From: Methylobacterium brachythecii
Lineage (GTDB): Bacteria > Pseudomonadota > Alphaproteobacteria > Rhizobiales > Beijerinckiaceae
Direction: 5' to 3'
DNA length: 64,000 nt
Assembly: GCF_014196345.1 (NCBI RefSeq)
Contig: NZ_JACIDN010000003.1
Location: 248,001-312,000, forward strand
This document shows, piece after piece, positions 7,797 through 15,760 of the stretch. Position 1 is the first letter of the stretch. Every line of letters starts with the position of its first letter. The position numbers and the translations under genes were made by a program. The notes under the pieces were generated by a model. The model ran no database searches. It was not told the DNA's origin and worked only from the letters and a program-made list of their open reading frames with translations.

Positions 7797-9299
7797 TCAG
7801 ATCGTCTGATTGTAGGCCCCGATGCCTTCGTTCTCGCGAAGGATGCCATCGACGGCCTTGAACATCTCGTGGAGGCGCGCCTCTGAGACCGGGCTCTCGA
7901 TCACCACCACGAGTTCCGGCTTGTTGGAGGAGGCGCGCACCAGACCCCAGGTGCCGTCCTCGGTGGAGACGCGCACGCCGTTGACGGTGACGAGATCGGT
8001 AATCTTGGCGCCCCCCACCGTCTCGCCGGCCTCTTTCATGGCCTGGAAGCGCTGGGTCACCTTCTCGACGACGCCGTACTTCACTTCGTCGTCGCAATGC
8101 GGCGACATGGTCGGCGAGCCCCAAGTCTTCGGCAACGCCCGGTAGAGGTCGGCCATCGACTTGTCGGGGTTGCGATCGAGCATCTCGATGACCGCGATCG
8201 CCGTGAGAAGACCGTCGTCGTAGCCCTGGCCGATCGGCTCGTTGAAGAAGAAGTGCCCGGACTTCTCGAAGCCAGCCAGCGCGCCGAGCTCGTTCACACG
8301 GCGCTTGATGTAGGAATGCCCGGTCTTCCAGTAATCGGCCTTCACCGCCTGCGCCTGCAACTCGGGATCGGTGTTGTAGAGGCCGGTCGACTTCACATCG
8401 ACGACGAAGGTCGCGCCGGGATGCAGCTTCGACAGGTCGCGGGCAAGCATCACGCCGATCTTGTCGGCGAAGATCTCCTCGCCCTCGTTGTCGACCACGC
8501 CGCAACGGTCACCGTCACCGTCGAAGCCGAGGCCGACATCAGCGCCATGCTCCTTCACCGCATGCGCGATGGCATGGAGCATCTCCATGTCCTCGGGGTT
8601 CGGGTTGTAGCGCGGGAAGGTGTAGTCGGGCGTCACATCAAGCGGCACCACTTCGACGCCGAGCGATTCGAGCAGCTTCGGCGCGAAGGCACCCGCCGTG
8701 CCATTGCCGCAGGCCGCGACCACCTTGAGCTTGCGGGTGATGGGCTTGGCGCGTGCCTTGAGGTCGGCGAGGTAGGTGTCGAGGAAGCCCTCTACGAACT
8801 CGTAGGAGCCACCGTCGCGGTACTGGAAGGTGCCGCCGCAGACGATTTCTTTGAGACGGCCCATCTCGTCGGGACCAAAGGTCATTGGGCGGTTGGCGCC
8901 CATCTTCACGCCGGTCCAGCCATTGTCGTTATGCGAGGCGGTCACCATCGCCACGCAGGGACAATCGAGGGCGAACTGGCCGAAATAAGCCATGGGCGAA
9001 AGGGCGAGGCCGACATCCTTCACCCGCAGACCCGCCGCCTGCATACCGGCGATGAGGGCGAGCTTGATCGAGGACGAGTAGGAGCGGAAGTCGTGGCCCG
9101 TGACGATGTCCGGCCGCACGCCCATCTCGTGCACCAGCGTGCCGATGCCGAGCCCGAGGGCCTGCACGCCCATCAGGTTGATCTCCTTCGGGAAGAGCCA
9201 GCGCGCGTCGTATTCCCGGAAGCCGGTCGGCTTCACCAGCGGAAACTGCTCGAACTCGAAGGTGTTCGGGGTCAGCGAGGCGTGCGGCTTGGGGAACAT
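7797..9299 (-). CDS. Phosphomannomutase/phosphoglucomutase
   Basis: A cytoplasmic alpha-D-phosphohexomutase of 500 residues, full length. It shows the phosphoserine loop T-A-S-H-N-D-N-G-W, the magnesium loop G-F-D-G-D-G-D-R-C-G and a C-terminal phosphate-binding region with S-T-E-D-G-T-W-G-L-V-R-A-S-S-N-K-P-E-L. It interconverts mannose- or glucose-6-phosphate and the 1-phosphates for polysaccharide and nucleotide-sugar synthesis (AlgC/ManB type). The substrate choice cannot be read by eye. It stands alone, convergent with the CpaC-N-like gene and preceded by another minus-strand gene across a terminator. Confidence 0.93.
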   Translation of the reverse strand: MFPKPHASLTPNTFEFEQFPLVKPTGFREYDARWLFPKEINLMGVQALGLGIGTLVHEMGVRPDIVTGHDFRSYSSSIKLALIAGMQAAGLRVKDVGLALSPMAYFGQFALDCPCVAMVTASHNDNGWTGVKMGANRPMTFGPDEMGRLKEIVCGGTFQYRDGGSYEFVEGFLDTYLADLKARAKPITRKLKVVAACGNGTAGAFAPKLLESLGVEVVPLDVTPDYTFPRYNPNPEDMEMLHAIAHAVKEHGADVGLGFDGDGDRCGVVDNEGEEIFADKIGVMLARDLSKLHPGATFVVDVKSTGLYNTDPELQAQAVKADYWKTGHSYIKRRVNELGALAGFEKSGHFFFNEPIGQGYDDGLLTAIAVIEMLDRNPDKSMADLYRALPKTWGSPTMSPHCDDEVKYGVVEKVTQRFQAMKEAGETVGGAKITDLVTVNGVRVSTEDGTWGLVRASSNKPELVVVIESPVSEARLHEMFKAVDGILRENEGIGAYNQTI

Positions 9300-9440
9300 C
9301 GCGGGCCTTTATGAAGCAAACTGGTGGCTGGCCTCATCGCACTTAGAGAGGCGGTCCAGCAAGGGAAGTTGCCCTGCGATCCATAGGTGTTGGAAGATTT
9401 TCCGCCGAGGCGGCGCTACTGCGTGTCGAGCCCAAGGAAA

Positions 9441-9465
9441 AGGCCGCCGGTTACGCCGGCGGCCT
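9441..9465 (-). terminator. Rho-independent terminator of the small secreted-protein gene
   Basis: A perfect 10-bp stem (AGGCCGCCGG with CCGGCGGCCT) and a five-base loop sit 26 bases past the minus-strand stop at 9491. On the minus strand the stem is followed by TTTCCTTGGG, a fairly T-rich tail. It should separate this gene from the phosphohexomutase downstream. Confidence 0.7.
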
Positions 9466-9490
9466 CGATCACCAATCAACGCGGCTCGAC

Positions 9491-9739
9491 CTATTTCTTG
9501 CCGTCCTTCTTGTCCTCACCGGTGGCCTTCGCTGCCGCTGCGCCGCCCGACGGCGCTGTCGTGGCGGTCGCATCGCCTTCGCGCTTCTCGTAGCCGGCTG
9601 CATTCGGCGGCCCCTTCATCTTGCCGTCTTCTGCCTTCATGGCGGGCGTGCCGGTCGGCGGTGCCGCCGCCTTGTCTTCGGCATAGGCCGCGCCAGTCAG
9701 CACCAGCGATGTCAAGAGGGCGAGGGATAGGCGTTTCAT
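9491..9739 (-). CDS. Small secreted/periplasmic hypothetical protein (82 aa)
   Basis: An 82-residue protein of unknown function. The Sec signal peptide is clear (M-K-R-L-S-L-A-L-L-T-S-L-V-L-T-G-A-A-Y-A, cleavage after about residue 20). The mature part is about 60 residues of Ala, Lys, Gly, Pro and Thr, ending K-K-D-G-K-K, and looks disordered. The start at 9739 has an excellent AAAGGAGG ribosome site seven to eight bases away, which rules out the longer frame to 9829. It is monocistronic, with its own terminator at 9441-9465. Confidence 0.8.
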   Translation of the reverse strand: MKRLSLALLTSLVLTGAAYAEDKAAAPPTGTPAMKAEDGKMKGPPNAAGYEKREGDATATTAPSGGAAAAKATGEDKKDGKK

Positions 9740-10112
9740 GACGTTCCTCCTTTGGGTTGGGCAAGAAACGCAAGTTTCAGCGATCATGTTCCAAATAAAC
9801 TTGGTATCGAACGGCATAGTTTCGTTCACATTTATCCCAGTTTAATTTTAGCATGGTCTGGATTTAATCCGCCTCGCGCGCCTATTATTTTTATTGTTCT
9901 ACCGCGAAGCGCTCGCGGCCATGGTCGAAGATGCCATTGCGGCAAAGCTTCGCGGCGAGCTCACCGGATTGCCTTCCGGGGCCGTCACCTGTATGAGCCT
10001 GCTCGCGTCCCCCGACACCCTTGGAGGCAGGGACGCACTGGGTTCGAGTTCGGGCCGTCCGCTTCGGGCGGCCTTTGTCGTTCCCGATCATGCAATCGAA
10101 AAGGATCACGCC
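9740..10112. other. Divergent intergenic region before rplY
   Basis: About 370 bases between the leftward secreted-protein gene and rplY. The part 9780-9895 is A/T-rich and probably carries both promoters. At 10053-10073 there is a GC hairpin (GGCCGTCC with GGGCGGCC, loop GCTTC) followed by TTTGTCG, about 40 bases before the rplY start. It could be a leader hairpin or weak attenuator. A T-loop-like string near 10041 has no matching arms and is not a tRNA. Confidence 0.4.
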
Positions 10113-10808
10113 ATGAGCGCAGTAAAGCCGCTTGAGGCCGTGGCACGCGACCGGGCCGGCAAGGGGGCCGCCCGGGCCGTTCGTCGCCAAGGCCAAGTGC
10201 CCGCCGTCATCTACGGTGGAGGCCAAGCCCCGCAGTCGATCGCCATCGACCTCATCCGCACCCGCACGCTGATCTATGCCGGCGGTTTCAAGACCACCGT
10301 GTTCGAGATCAATGCCGGCGGCAAGAAGACCCGCGCGATCCCGCGCGACTTCCAGCTCGACCCGGTGTCCGGCGTGCCGCTGCATGTCGACTTCCTGCGC
10401 ATCGTCGCCGGCCAGACCGTGACCGTCGCGGTTCCGGTGCACTTCCTCAACGAAGAGGCGGCTCCTGGCATCAAGAAGACCGGCGGCACGCTCAACATCG
10501 TTCACCACACGCTCGAGCTCACCGTTGCTCCGGACCAGATCCCTGAGGCGATCGAGGTCGATCTCACCGGCCGTGAGGTCGGCGACGTGATCCACGTTTC
10601 CGACATCAAGATCCCCGCCGGCACCTATACGGGTGACGCTGGCGAGCCGGTCGCCAACATCGTGCCGCCGACCGTTCTCGGCGCCGAGGTCGAGGCCGAG
10701 GAGGCTGCTCTGGCCGAGGCTCAGTCTGCCGAGTCTTCCGAGGAGAAGGCCGAGGCCGAGGCCGAAGCCGGCGAGTCCAAGGACGAAGAGAAGTCCGACA
10801 AGGAGTGA
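10113..10808 (+). CDS. rplY: 50S ribosomal protein L25 / general stress protein Ctc
   Basis: A ribosomal protein of 231 residues that binds 5S rRNA, of the long CTC type (L25 domain plus TL5 C-terminal beta domain). The N-terminal part carries R-R-Q-G-Q-V-P-A-V-I-Y-G-G and the TL5 domain is seen around D-F-L-R-I-V. The last 45 residues are very acidic (Glu/Ala repeats), as in other alphaproteobacteria. The ATG at 10113 has an AAAAGGA site eight bases upstream; the open frame extends to 9894 but that part is not conserved-looking. It precedes pth, the standard rplY-pth-ychF order, here with a terminator in between. Confidence 0.95.
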   Translation: MSAVKPLEAVARDRAGKGAARAVRRQGQVPAVIYGGGQAPQSIAIDLIRTRTLIYAGGFKTTVFEINAGGKKTRAIPRDFQLDPVSGVPLHVDFLRIVAGQTVTVAVPVHFLNEEAAPGIKKTGGTLNIVHHTLELTVAPDQIPEAIEVDLTGREVGDVIHVSDIKIPAGTYTGDAGEPVANIVPPTVLGAEVEAEEAALAEAQSAESSEEKAEAEAEAGESKDEEKSDKE

Positions 10809-10851
10809 TCGGCCGGGGCTTTCGGCCCCGTCCGTTTCCTTCAACACAATC

Positions 10852-10884
10852 GGCTCCGGCTCCATCGGCCGGGGCCTTTTCTTT
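10852..10884 (+). terminator. Rho-independent terminator between rplY and pth
   Basis: A nine-pair stem (GGCTCCGGC with GCCGGGGCC, one G-T pair) with a seven-base loop is followed by TTTTCTTT. It sits 44 bases after the rplY stop and 18 before the pth start. A smaller GC hairpin (10815-10831) comes just before it. It would lower pth expression relative to rplY unless pth has its own promoter. Confidence 0.75.
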
Positions 10885-10901
10885 ATCTCGACGGGGCGGC
10901 C

Positions 10902-11522
10902 ATGCGGCTCATCGTTGGTTTGGGCAATCCGGGCGCCCGCTACGCGAAGAACCGGCACAATATCGGCTTCCTGGCGATCGACGAGATCGCCCGCGTGCAC
11001 CGCGCCAGCCCGTTCCGGCGCCGCTTCCAGGGCGAGGCGGCAGAGGTCGTGCTCGGCACCGAGCGCGCCATCCTGCTCAAGCCCCAGACCTTCATGAACG
11101 AGTCCGGTCGCTCGGTCGGCGAAGCGCAGCGCTTTTACAAGGTCGCGCTGGAGGACGTGATCGTGCTCCATGACGAGCTCGACCTTGCCCCCGCCAAGCT
11201 CCGCGTGAAGAAGGGTGGTGGCAATGCAGGGCACAACGGTTTGCGCTCGATCACGGCCTGCTGCGGGAACGAGTACCGCCGCATCCGCCTCGGCATCGGC
11301 CATCCCGGGGACAAGGCGCTGGTCCATGCCTTCGTCCTCAACGATTTCGGCAAGTCGGAAGAGCCCTGGGTCGAAGACCTCTGTCGTGCGGTGGCCGACA
11401 ATGCCCCACTCGTCGCGGCCGGCGAGAACGAGAGTTTCCAGAACAAGGTCCACCTCGCCATGGTCGGCCGCGGCTGGACCGATCCGAAGCCGCCGGGCAA
11501 GGACTCGAAGGCGCAGGGTTGA
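10902..11522 (+). CDS. pth: Peptidyl-tRNA hydrolase
   Basis: A cytoplasmic enzyme that frees tRNA from peptidyl-tRNAs released by stalled ribosomes. It has 206 residues, family-typical. The N-terminal L-G-N-P-G, the catalytic His in N-R-H-N-I-G-F, the F-M-N-E-S-G segment, the catalytic Asp in H-D-E-L-D and [10 protein letters not shown] are all present. It follows rplY and precedes ychF in the usual order. The start is the first ATG after the terminator. Confidence 0.97.
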   Translation: MRLIVGLGNPGARYAKNRHNIGFLAIDEIARVHRASPFRRRFQGEAAEVVLGTERAILLKPQTFMNESGRSVGEAQRFYKVALEDVIVLHDELDLAPAKLRVKKGGGNAGHNGLRSITACCGNEYRRIRLGIGHPGDKALVHAFVLNDFGKSEEPWVEDLCRAVADNAPLVAAGENESFQNKVHLAMVGRGWTDPKPPGKDSKAQG

Positions 11523-11586
11523 CCCGACGTCTCAAAGAACGTTTTCGAGCAGCCAGGACGGCGCTCGCTGCAGGAACAGGTGATCC

Positions 11587-12684
11587 ATGGGCTTCAAATG
11601 CGGCATTGTCGGGCTGCCGAACGTCGGTAAGTCGACCCTTTTCAACGCGCTGACGCAGACCGCCGCTGCGCAGGCCGCGAACTATCCGTTCTGCACCATC
11701 GAGCCGAATGTCGGCGACGTGGCCGTGCCCGATCCGCGCCTCGATGACCTCGCCAAGATCGCGACCTCGAAGGAGATCATCCCGACTCGGCTGACCTTCG
11801 TCGACATCGCCGGCCTCGTGCGCGGCGCCTCGAAGGGGGAGGGGCTCGGCAACCAGTTCCTCGCCAACATCCGCGAATGCGATGCCATCGCCCATGTCGT
11901 CCGTTGCTTCGACGACGGTGACGTCACCCATGTCGAGGGCAAGGTCGATCCGAACGCCGATATCGAGACCATCGAGACCGAGCTGATGCTCGCCGATCTC
12001 GAAAGCCTTGAGAAGCGTGTCGTCGCGCTCGAGAAGCGCGCCCGCGGCAACGACAAGGAGGCCAAGGAATTCCTCGACCTCGTTAACCGCACGCTGCCGC
12101 TGCTGCGCGACGGCAAGCCGGCCCGTGTCGTCGAGCGCAAGCCCGAGGAAGAGTTCCTGTTCCGGCAGCTCGGCCTGCTGACGGCCAAGCCCGTGCTCTA
12201 CGTCTGTAACGTCGACGAGGGCGATGCCGACAAGGGGAACGCGTACTCCGAAAAGGTCTTCGCACGCGCCAAGGAGGAGAACGCCGTTGCGGTCGTTGTC
12301 TCCGCCAAGATCGAGAGCGAGATCGCGGTGATGGCGAAGGCCGACCAGGGCGACTTCCTTGAGGCGGTCGGCCTCGCCGAGCCCGGCCTGAATCGTGTGA
12401 TCCGAGCCGGCTACGACCTCCTCGGCCTGATCACCTACTTCACTGCAGGCCCGAAGGAGGCCCGCGCCTGGACCATTACCAAAGGCACCCGCGCACCCGG
12501 CGCCGCCGGCGTGATCCACTCGGATTTCGAAAAGGGCTTCATCCGGGCCGAGACCATCGCGTTCAAGGACTACACCAGCCTCAACGGCGAGGCCGGCGCG
12601 CGCGATGCCGGTAAGCTCCGGCTGGAGGGCAAGGAATACGTCGTGCAGGATGGCGACGTGCTGCATTTCCGCTTCGCCAACTGA
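11587..12684 (+). CDS. ychF: Redox-regulated ATPase YchF (Obg-like)
   Basis: A 365-residue translation-associated P-loop ATPase. The Walker A loop G-L-P-N-V-G-K-S-T is near residue 8 and the C-T-I-E-P-N-V-G switch region follows. A coiled-coil insert lies in the middle and a C-terminal TGS domain ends [13 protein letters not shown]. It binds the ribosome and prefers ATP over GTP. Its position just after pth is conserved in many proteobacteria. An ATG six bases after a CAGGTGATCC stretch marks the start. Confidence 0.97.
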   Translation: MGFKCGIVGLPNVGKSTLFNALTQTAAAQAANYPFCTIEPNVGDVAVPDPRLDDLAKIATSKEIIPTRLTFVDIAGLVRGASKGEGLGNQFLANIRECDAIAHVVRCFDDGDVTHVEGKVDPNADIETIETELMLADLESLEKRVVALEKRARGNDKEAKEFLDLVNRTLPLLRDGKPARVVERKPEEEFLFRQLGLLTAKPVLYVCNVDEGDADKGNAYSEKVFARAKEENAVAVVVSAKIESEIAVMAKADQGDFLEAVGLAEPGLNRVIRAGYDLLGLITYFTAGPKEARAWTITKGTRAPGAAGVIHSDFEKGFIRAETIAFKDYTSLNGEAGARDAGKLRLEGKEYVVQDGDVLHFRFAN

Positions 12685-12873
12685 GGTGGAGTTCAGCTGG
12701 CTTCAGCGGCGGCCACCGTTGCGGGACCGTCGGAAGCCCGATGTGGGCCTCGATACTGCGCGGATAGGGGGAGCGGCCGCATATGCCCCGGCATTTGGCA
12801 CAGCTCCCCGACGAGTCCTTCCACGTTCGAGCAATTACGCAGCAATACTCGCGCTGCATTTTTGGTTGAGACA

Positions 12874-13392
12874 CTAATCAGCCTGATACAGCGCAACCAT
12901 ACCTACGCTGGAAATGCCTATGGCATGTGCACTACGGCGTGAGAGATCAATGACATAGGGTCGCCTTGCATTGGTTTTCTGATTGGTGCGATCGGTAATG
13001 CGCACGACGACGGCTCGACCGTTGGTTTTGTTGACGACCGTGACCCTGGTCCCGAATGGCAGAGAATGATGGGCCGCGGTCAGTCCATTGGGGTTGTACG
13101 GTTCGCCGCTCGCCGTTCGGCCGGGGTGCTCGTAATATGTGGCACGCCCGCTGCTGATCTGACGCCCTCGACTACGCGATACTGTCGTCGCCGTGGCCTC
13201 GGACTTAGTCGAGCCCGTCGCCTTGGGATCACCTGTCGGAATCATCGACTGCACTTCGGGAAATGCGAATGTCGGCGGGCGCTGCGTGTTTGCAGTGGTC
13301 TGTGCCGAGACGCTTGGTGCGATCGACAGTGAAACGATCGTCACTACTCCAAAGGTCAAGCTTTCAAAGATATGCCTTCGCGCAAACTTCAT
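12874..13392 (-). CDS. Septal ring lytic transglycosylase RlpA family protein
   Basis: A secreted 172-residue protein with a signal peptide at 1-31 (V-T-I-V-S-L-S-I-A-P-S-V-S-A). A double-psi beta-barrel follows, with the RlpA signature G-R-A-T-Y-Y, S-G-E-P-Y-N-P-N-G-L-T-A-A-H, L-P-F-G-T-R-V-T-V, and I-T-D-R-T. The catalytic Asp of the family fits the I-T-D-R segment. It is short and lacks a SPOR domain. The start at 13392 is chosen by the signal peptide; the frame continues to 13515. Base composition here is lower in GC than the neighbours, hinting at different history. Confidence 0.85.
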   Translation of the reverse strand: MKFARRHIFESLTFGVVTIVSLSIAPSVSAQTTANTQRPPTFAFPEVQSMIPTGDPKATGSTKSEATATTVSRSRGRQISSGRATYYEHPGRTASGEPYNPNGLTAAHHSLPFGTRVTVVNKTNGRAVVVRITDRTNQKTNARRPYVIDLSRRSAHAIGISSVGMVALYQAD

Positions 13393-13637
13393 CACTGCAC
13401 GTATCCTCAAATCAATGAATGATTTGACGAATGGATAAATTTCATATTCGTTCCAATATGCACGCGAAAGCTTGTGGATACAGAGTTCGAGACTGCTCGC
13501 CGCGCCAGGGTCCAATTATATCCGTGTGATGAACCGATCAGACGCGCGCAAGAGGAATCCGGCGCGTTCTGAGAGTGGCCGGCCGGCACCGGCGCGTGCT
13601 AGCCGGGAGGCCAATCCCATCCACGATCCGGCCTACG

Positions 13638-14627
13638 ATGCGGTTCCATCATTTCGAAGACCTCGAACCCGGCCAGGAATTCACCGGAGGCCCCATCACG
13701 GCGACGCGCGAGGCGATGATCGCCTTCGCCCGTGAATTCGATCCGCAACCCTTCCACCTCGACGAGACGGCGGCGAAGGCGACCTTCGTCGGCACGCTGA
13801 TCGGTTCCGGCTGGCAAACTGCGTCCTACGGCATGCGCCTGCTCGCCGAAGGACTGATGCTCCAATCCAGCTCGATGGGGTCGCCGGGGATCGACGAGCT
13901 GCGTTGGCTGAAGCCCGTCCTGCCCGGCGACGAGCTCAGCGCCACGATCCGCGTCGAGGAAACGCGCCCCTCCACCTCGAAGCCCGACCGCGGCTTCGCC
14001 AGGTTCAAGCTGACGATCACCGACGGAAAGGGCGAACCGGTGATGACGCAGGCCTTCGGCGCCATGTTCGCACGGCGCGGCCACACGCCCCCGCCTCGCA
14101 GCGTCGTGTTCGAGGAACCGTCCGAGCCGGTGCCGGAGGCTGACGACGCCGTCCTGCTACCGTTCCTGGGAGCGGCCGAAATTGGTGCCGTGCGCGACCT
14201 CGGCCGGTACCGTTTCGAGCCCGACGCCATCATGGCCTTCGCCAAGGCCTACGATCCGCAGGTGTTCTACACCGATGCCGAAGCGGCGCGGGAGACCCAT
14301 TTCGGTGGCCTCTGCGCTTCGGGCTGGCACACCGCCGCCGTCTGGATGAAGCGACTGCACGCGACCTGGGCGCGCGACATGAAGCTCACCGCGCGGCACG
14401 GCCCCGTGCCGCAGCTCGGCCCATCGCCGGGCTTCAGGAACATGCGCTGGCTACGCCCGGTCTATGCCGGCGACACGCTCCGCTACGCCACCAAGCTCGT
14501 CGGCGCCCGCGCCTCGACCTCGCGGCCGGGCTGGGGGCTCGCTCATCATCACAACACTGCGGATAACCAGAGGGGCGAGCCAGTTTTCGAGTTCACCGGA
14601 TCGGTTTTTTGGCAGTGGTCGGCCTGA
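13638..14627 (+). CDS. Double MaoC (hot-dog) dehydratase family protein
   Basis: A 329-residue cytoplasmic protein with two tandem MaoC-type hot-dog domains. The first begins F-E-D-L-E-P-G-Q-E-F and has A-R-E-F-D-P-Q-P-F-H-L-D-E. The second has A-K-A-Y-D-P-Q-V-F-Y-T-D-A-E and the Ala-Ser-Gly-Trp-His segment. Asp and His of the R-hydratase motif are clear in domain one, but domain two has Tyr where the His would stand (V-F-Y-T-D), so only the first is likely catalytic. The family hydrates or dehydrates enoyl-CoA thioesters. The start at 13638 fits the domain edge; an ATG 63 bases upstream is in frame. Confidence 0.87.
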   Translation: MRFHHFEDLEPGQEFTGGPITATREAMIAFAREFDPQPFHLDETAAKATFVGTLIGSGWQTASYGMRLLAEGLMLQSSSMGSPGIDELRWLKPVLPGDELSATIRVEETRPSTSKPDRGFARFKLTITDGKGEPVMTQAFGAMFARRGHTPPPRSVVFEEPSEPVPEADDAVLLPFLGAAEIGAVRDLGRYRFEPDAIMAFAKAYDPQVFYTDAEAARETHFGGLCASGWHTAAVWMKRLHATWARDMKLTARHGPVPQLGPSPGFRNMRWLRPVYAGDTLRYATKLVGARASTSRPGWGLAHHHNTADNQRGEPVFEFTGSVFWQWSA

Positions 14628-14713
14628 TTGGCCCCCACGGCTAATCGGCGCGGCAAGTCGATCGTTGTGAAAAAGGACTTGGCTCAAACGAGATGCGGGC
14701 ATATACCTGTTTC

Positions 14714-15130
14714 ATGTCTTCCGATGGACCTTGCCTGTGCAGTTCGCTCCGCCGCATCACTCGCTCGGTGACGGCGACCTATGACGCGGCGCTCAAGCCC
14801 GTGGACCTGCGCATCACGCAGTTCTCGGTCCTGCGGACACTCTCGCGACTCGGTCCCGTCTCTGTGACGCGGCTCGCGGCCGAGACGGCCCTCGATCGCT
14901 CGACCATGGGCCGCAACCTCGATCCACTGGAGCGGCGCGGACTCGTCCGGCTCGAGGTCGGCGAGGCCGATCAACGCGAGCGCGTCGTGCACCTCACGGC
15001 GGCCGGCACCGCGGCCATCGACAGCGCCATGCCGTATTGGCGCGAGGCCCAAGGCCGCGTTGCCGATGCGATGGGACCGTCCACCTTCGACGATGTCGCC
15101 GAAAGGCTGTCTGCGCTTCAGCGAGTCTAA
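14714..15130 (+). CDS. MarR family transcriptional regulator
   Basis: A winged-helix DNA-binding repressor of about 138 residues. The recognition region is visible (V-T-R-L-A-A-E-T-A-L-D-R-S-T-M-G-R-N-L) with the wing Asp/Arg pair (D-Q-R-E-R-V). Near the N-terminus is C-L-C-S-S-L-R-R, a Cys pair seen in one subgroup of MarR proteins that could sense oxidants or electrophiles (inference). An ATG at 14693 in the same frame is an alternative start. The tautomerase gene follows 48 bases later on the same strand and is the likely target. Confidence 0.85.
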   Translation: MSSDGPCLCSSLRRITRSVTATYDAALKPVDLRITQFSVLRTLSRLGPVSVTRLAAETALDRSTMGRNLDPLERRGLVRLEVGEADQRERVVHLTAAGTAAIDSAMPYWREAQGRVADAMGPSTFDDVAERLSALQRV

Positions 15131-15178
15131 ACCTCTTATTTTGCCCAGAAACGGGTATGCACCCGTAAGGAGAAACCC

Positions 15179-15559
15179 ATGCCCCTCGCACGCATCGATC
15201 TGGTCGAAGGCAAGTCCGCCGACTACCGCCGCACCATCGGCGACGTCGTCTACGAGGCGATCGTTTCGGCGCTCGGCGCGCCGAAAGACGACCGCTTCCA
15301 GATCATCACCGAGCACCCGGCTGCCGATCTGATCATCGACCCGACCTATCTAGGCATCCAGCGCACGCCGGACTGCGTCGTGATCCAGCTCACGCTCAAC
15401 GGTGGGCGCACGCTGGAGAAGAAGCAGGCCTTCTACAAGCAGGTCGCCGACGGCCTGAACGAGCGCCTCGGCCTTCGCCGCGAGGACGTGTTCATCAGCC
15501 TCGTCGAGGTGCTGAAGGAGAATTGGTCCTTCGGCAACGGCGAGGCGCAATACGCCTAG
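15179..15559 (+). CDS. Tautomerase family protein
   Basis: A 126-residue protein of the tautomerase/MIF superfamily. The mature protein would begin with the catalytic Pro (M-P-L-A-R-I-D-L), and the later segment V-F-I-S-L-V-E-V-L-K-E-N-W-S-F-G-N-G is typical of the longer subgroup. It may act on oxo-acid or halogenated substrates; the true substrate is unknown. An AAGGAG site lies about eight bases before the ATG. The MarR gene directly upstream suggests inducible expression. Confidence 0.88.
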   Translation: MPLARIDLVEGKSADYRRTIGDVVYEAIVSALGAPKDDRFQIITEHPAADLIIDPTYLGIQRTPDCVVIQLTLNGGRTLEKKQAFYKQVADGLNERLGLRREDVFISLVEVLKENWSFGNGEAQYA

Positions 15560-15573
15560 AGCCACTGGCCCTC

Positions 15574-15606
15574 ATTCCGGGTCTCGCCAGAGGCGAGACC
15601 CGGAAT
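15574..15606. repeat. Dispersed palindromic repeat, copy A (perfect 15-bp arms)
   Basis: A perfect inverted repeat, ATTCCGGGTCTCGCC, then AGA, then its complement. It lies 14 bases past the tautomerase stop. Related elements with the core ATTCCGGG/CCCGGAAT occur at 54379-54472 and 60355-60390, always between genes. No T-tract follows, so it is more likely an intergenic repeat than a standard terminator, though a stem this stable may stop RNA decay. Confidence 0.75.
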
Positions 15607-15760
15607 CCACCCAAGATGCAACGCTCATCGTCGCGCCCGGTCGTGGATTGCACGCCTCTGGCGCGCTCCTCAGGGGTCGGGTTCAGCTGCGCGGCTCCGG
15701 AACGACCGTGGCGCTTTGCCGGCGCTCACGGCCACCACGAACGACTCGATTCAGGACGTC

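Noticed and set aside
10031..10080. T-loop-like string GGTTCGAGTT resembling a tRNA arm
   Set aside because: The flanking bases do not form a T stem, and no anticodon or acceptor stem can be drawn.
9891..11453. Minus-strand open frame of 520 codons opposite rplY and pth
   Set aside because: Antisense shadow of two certain housekeeping genes.
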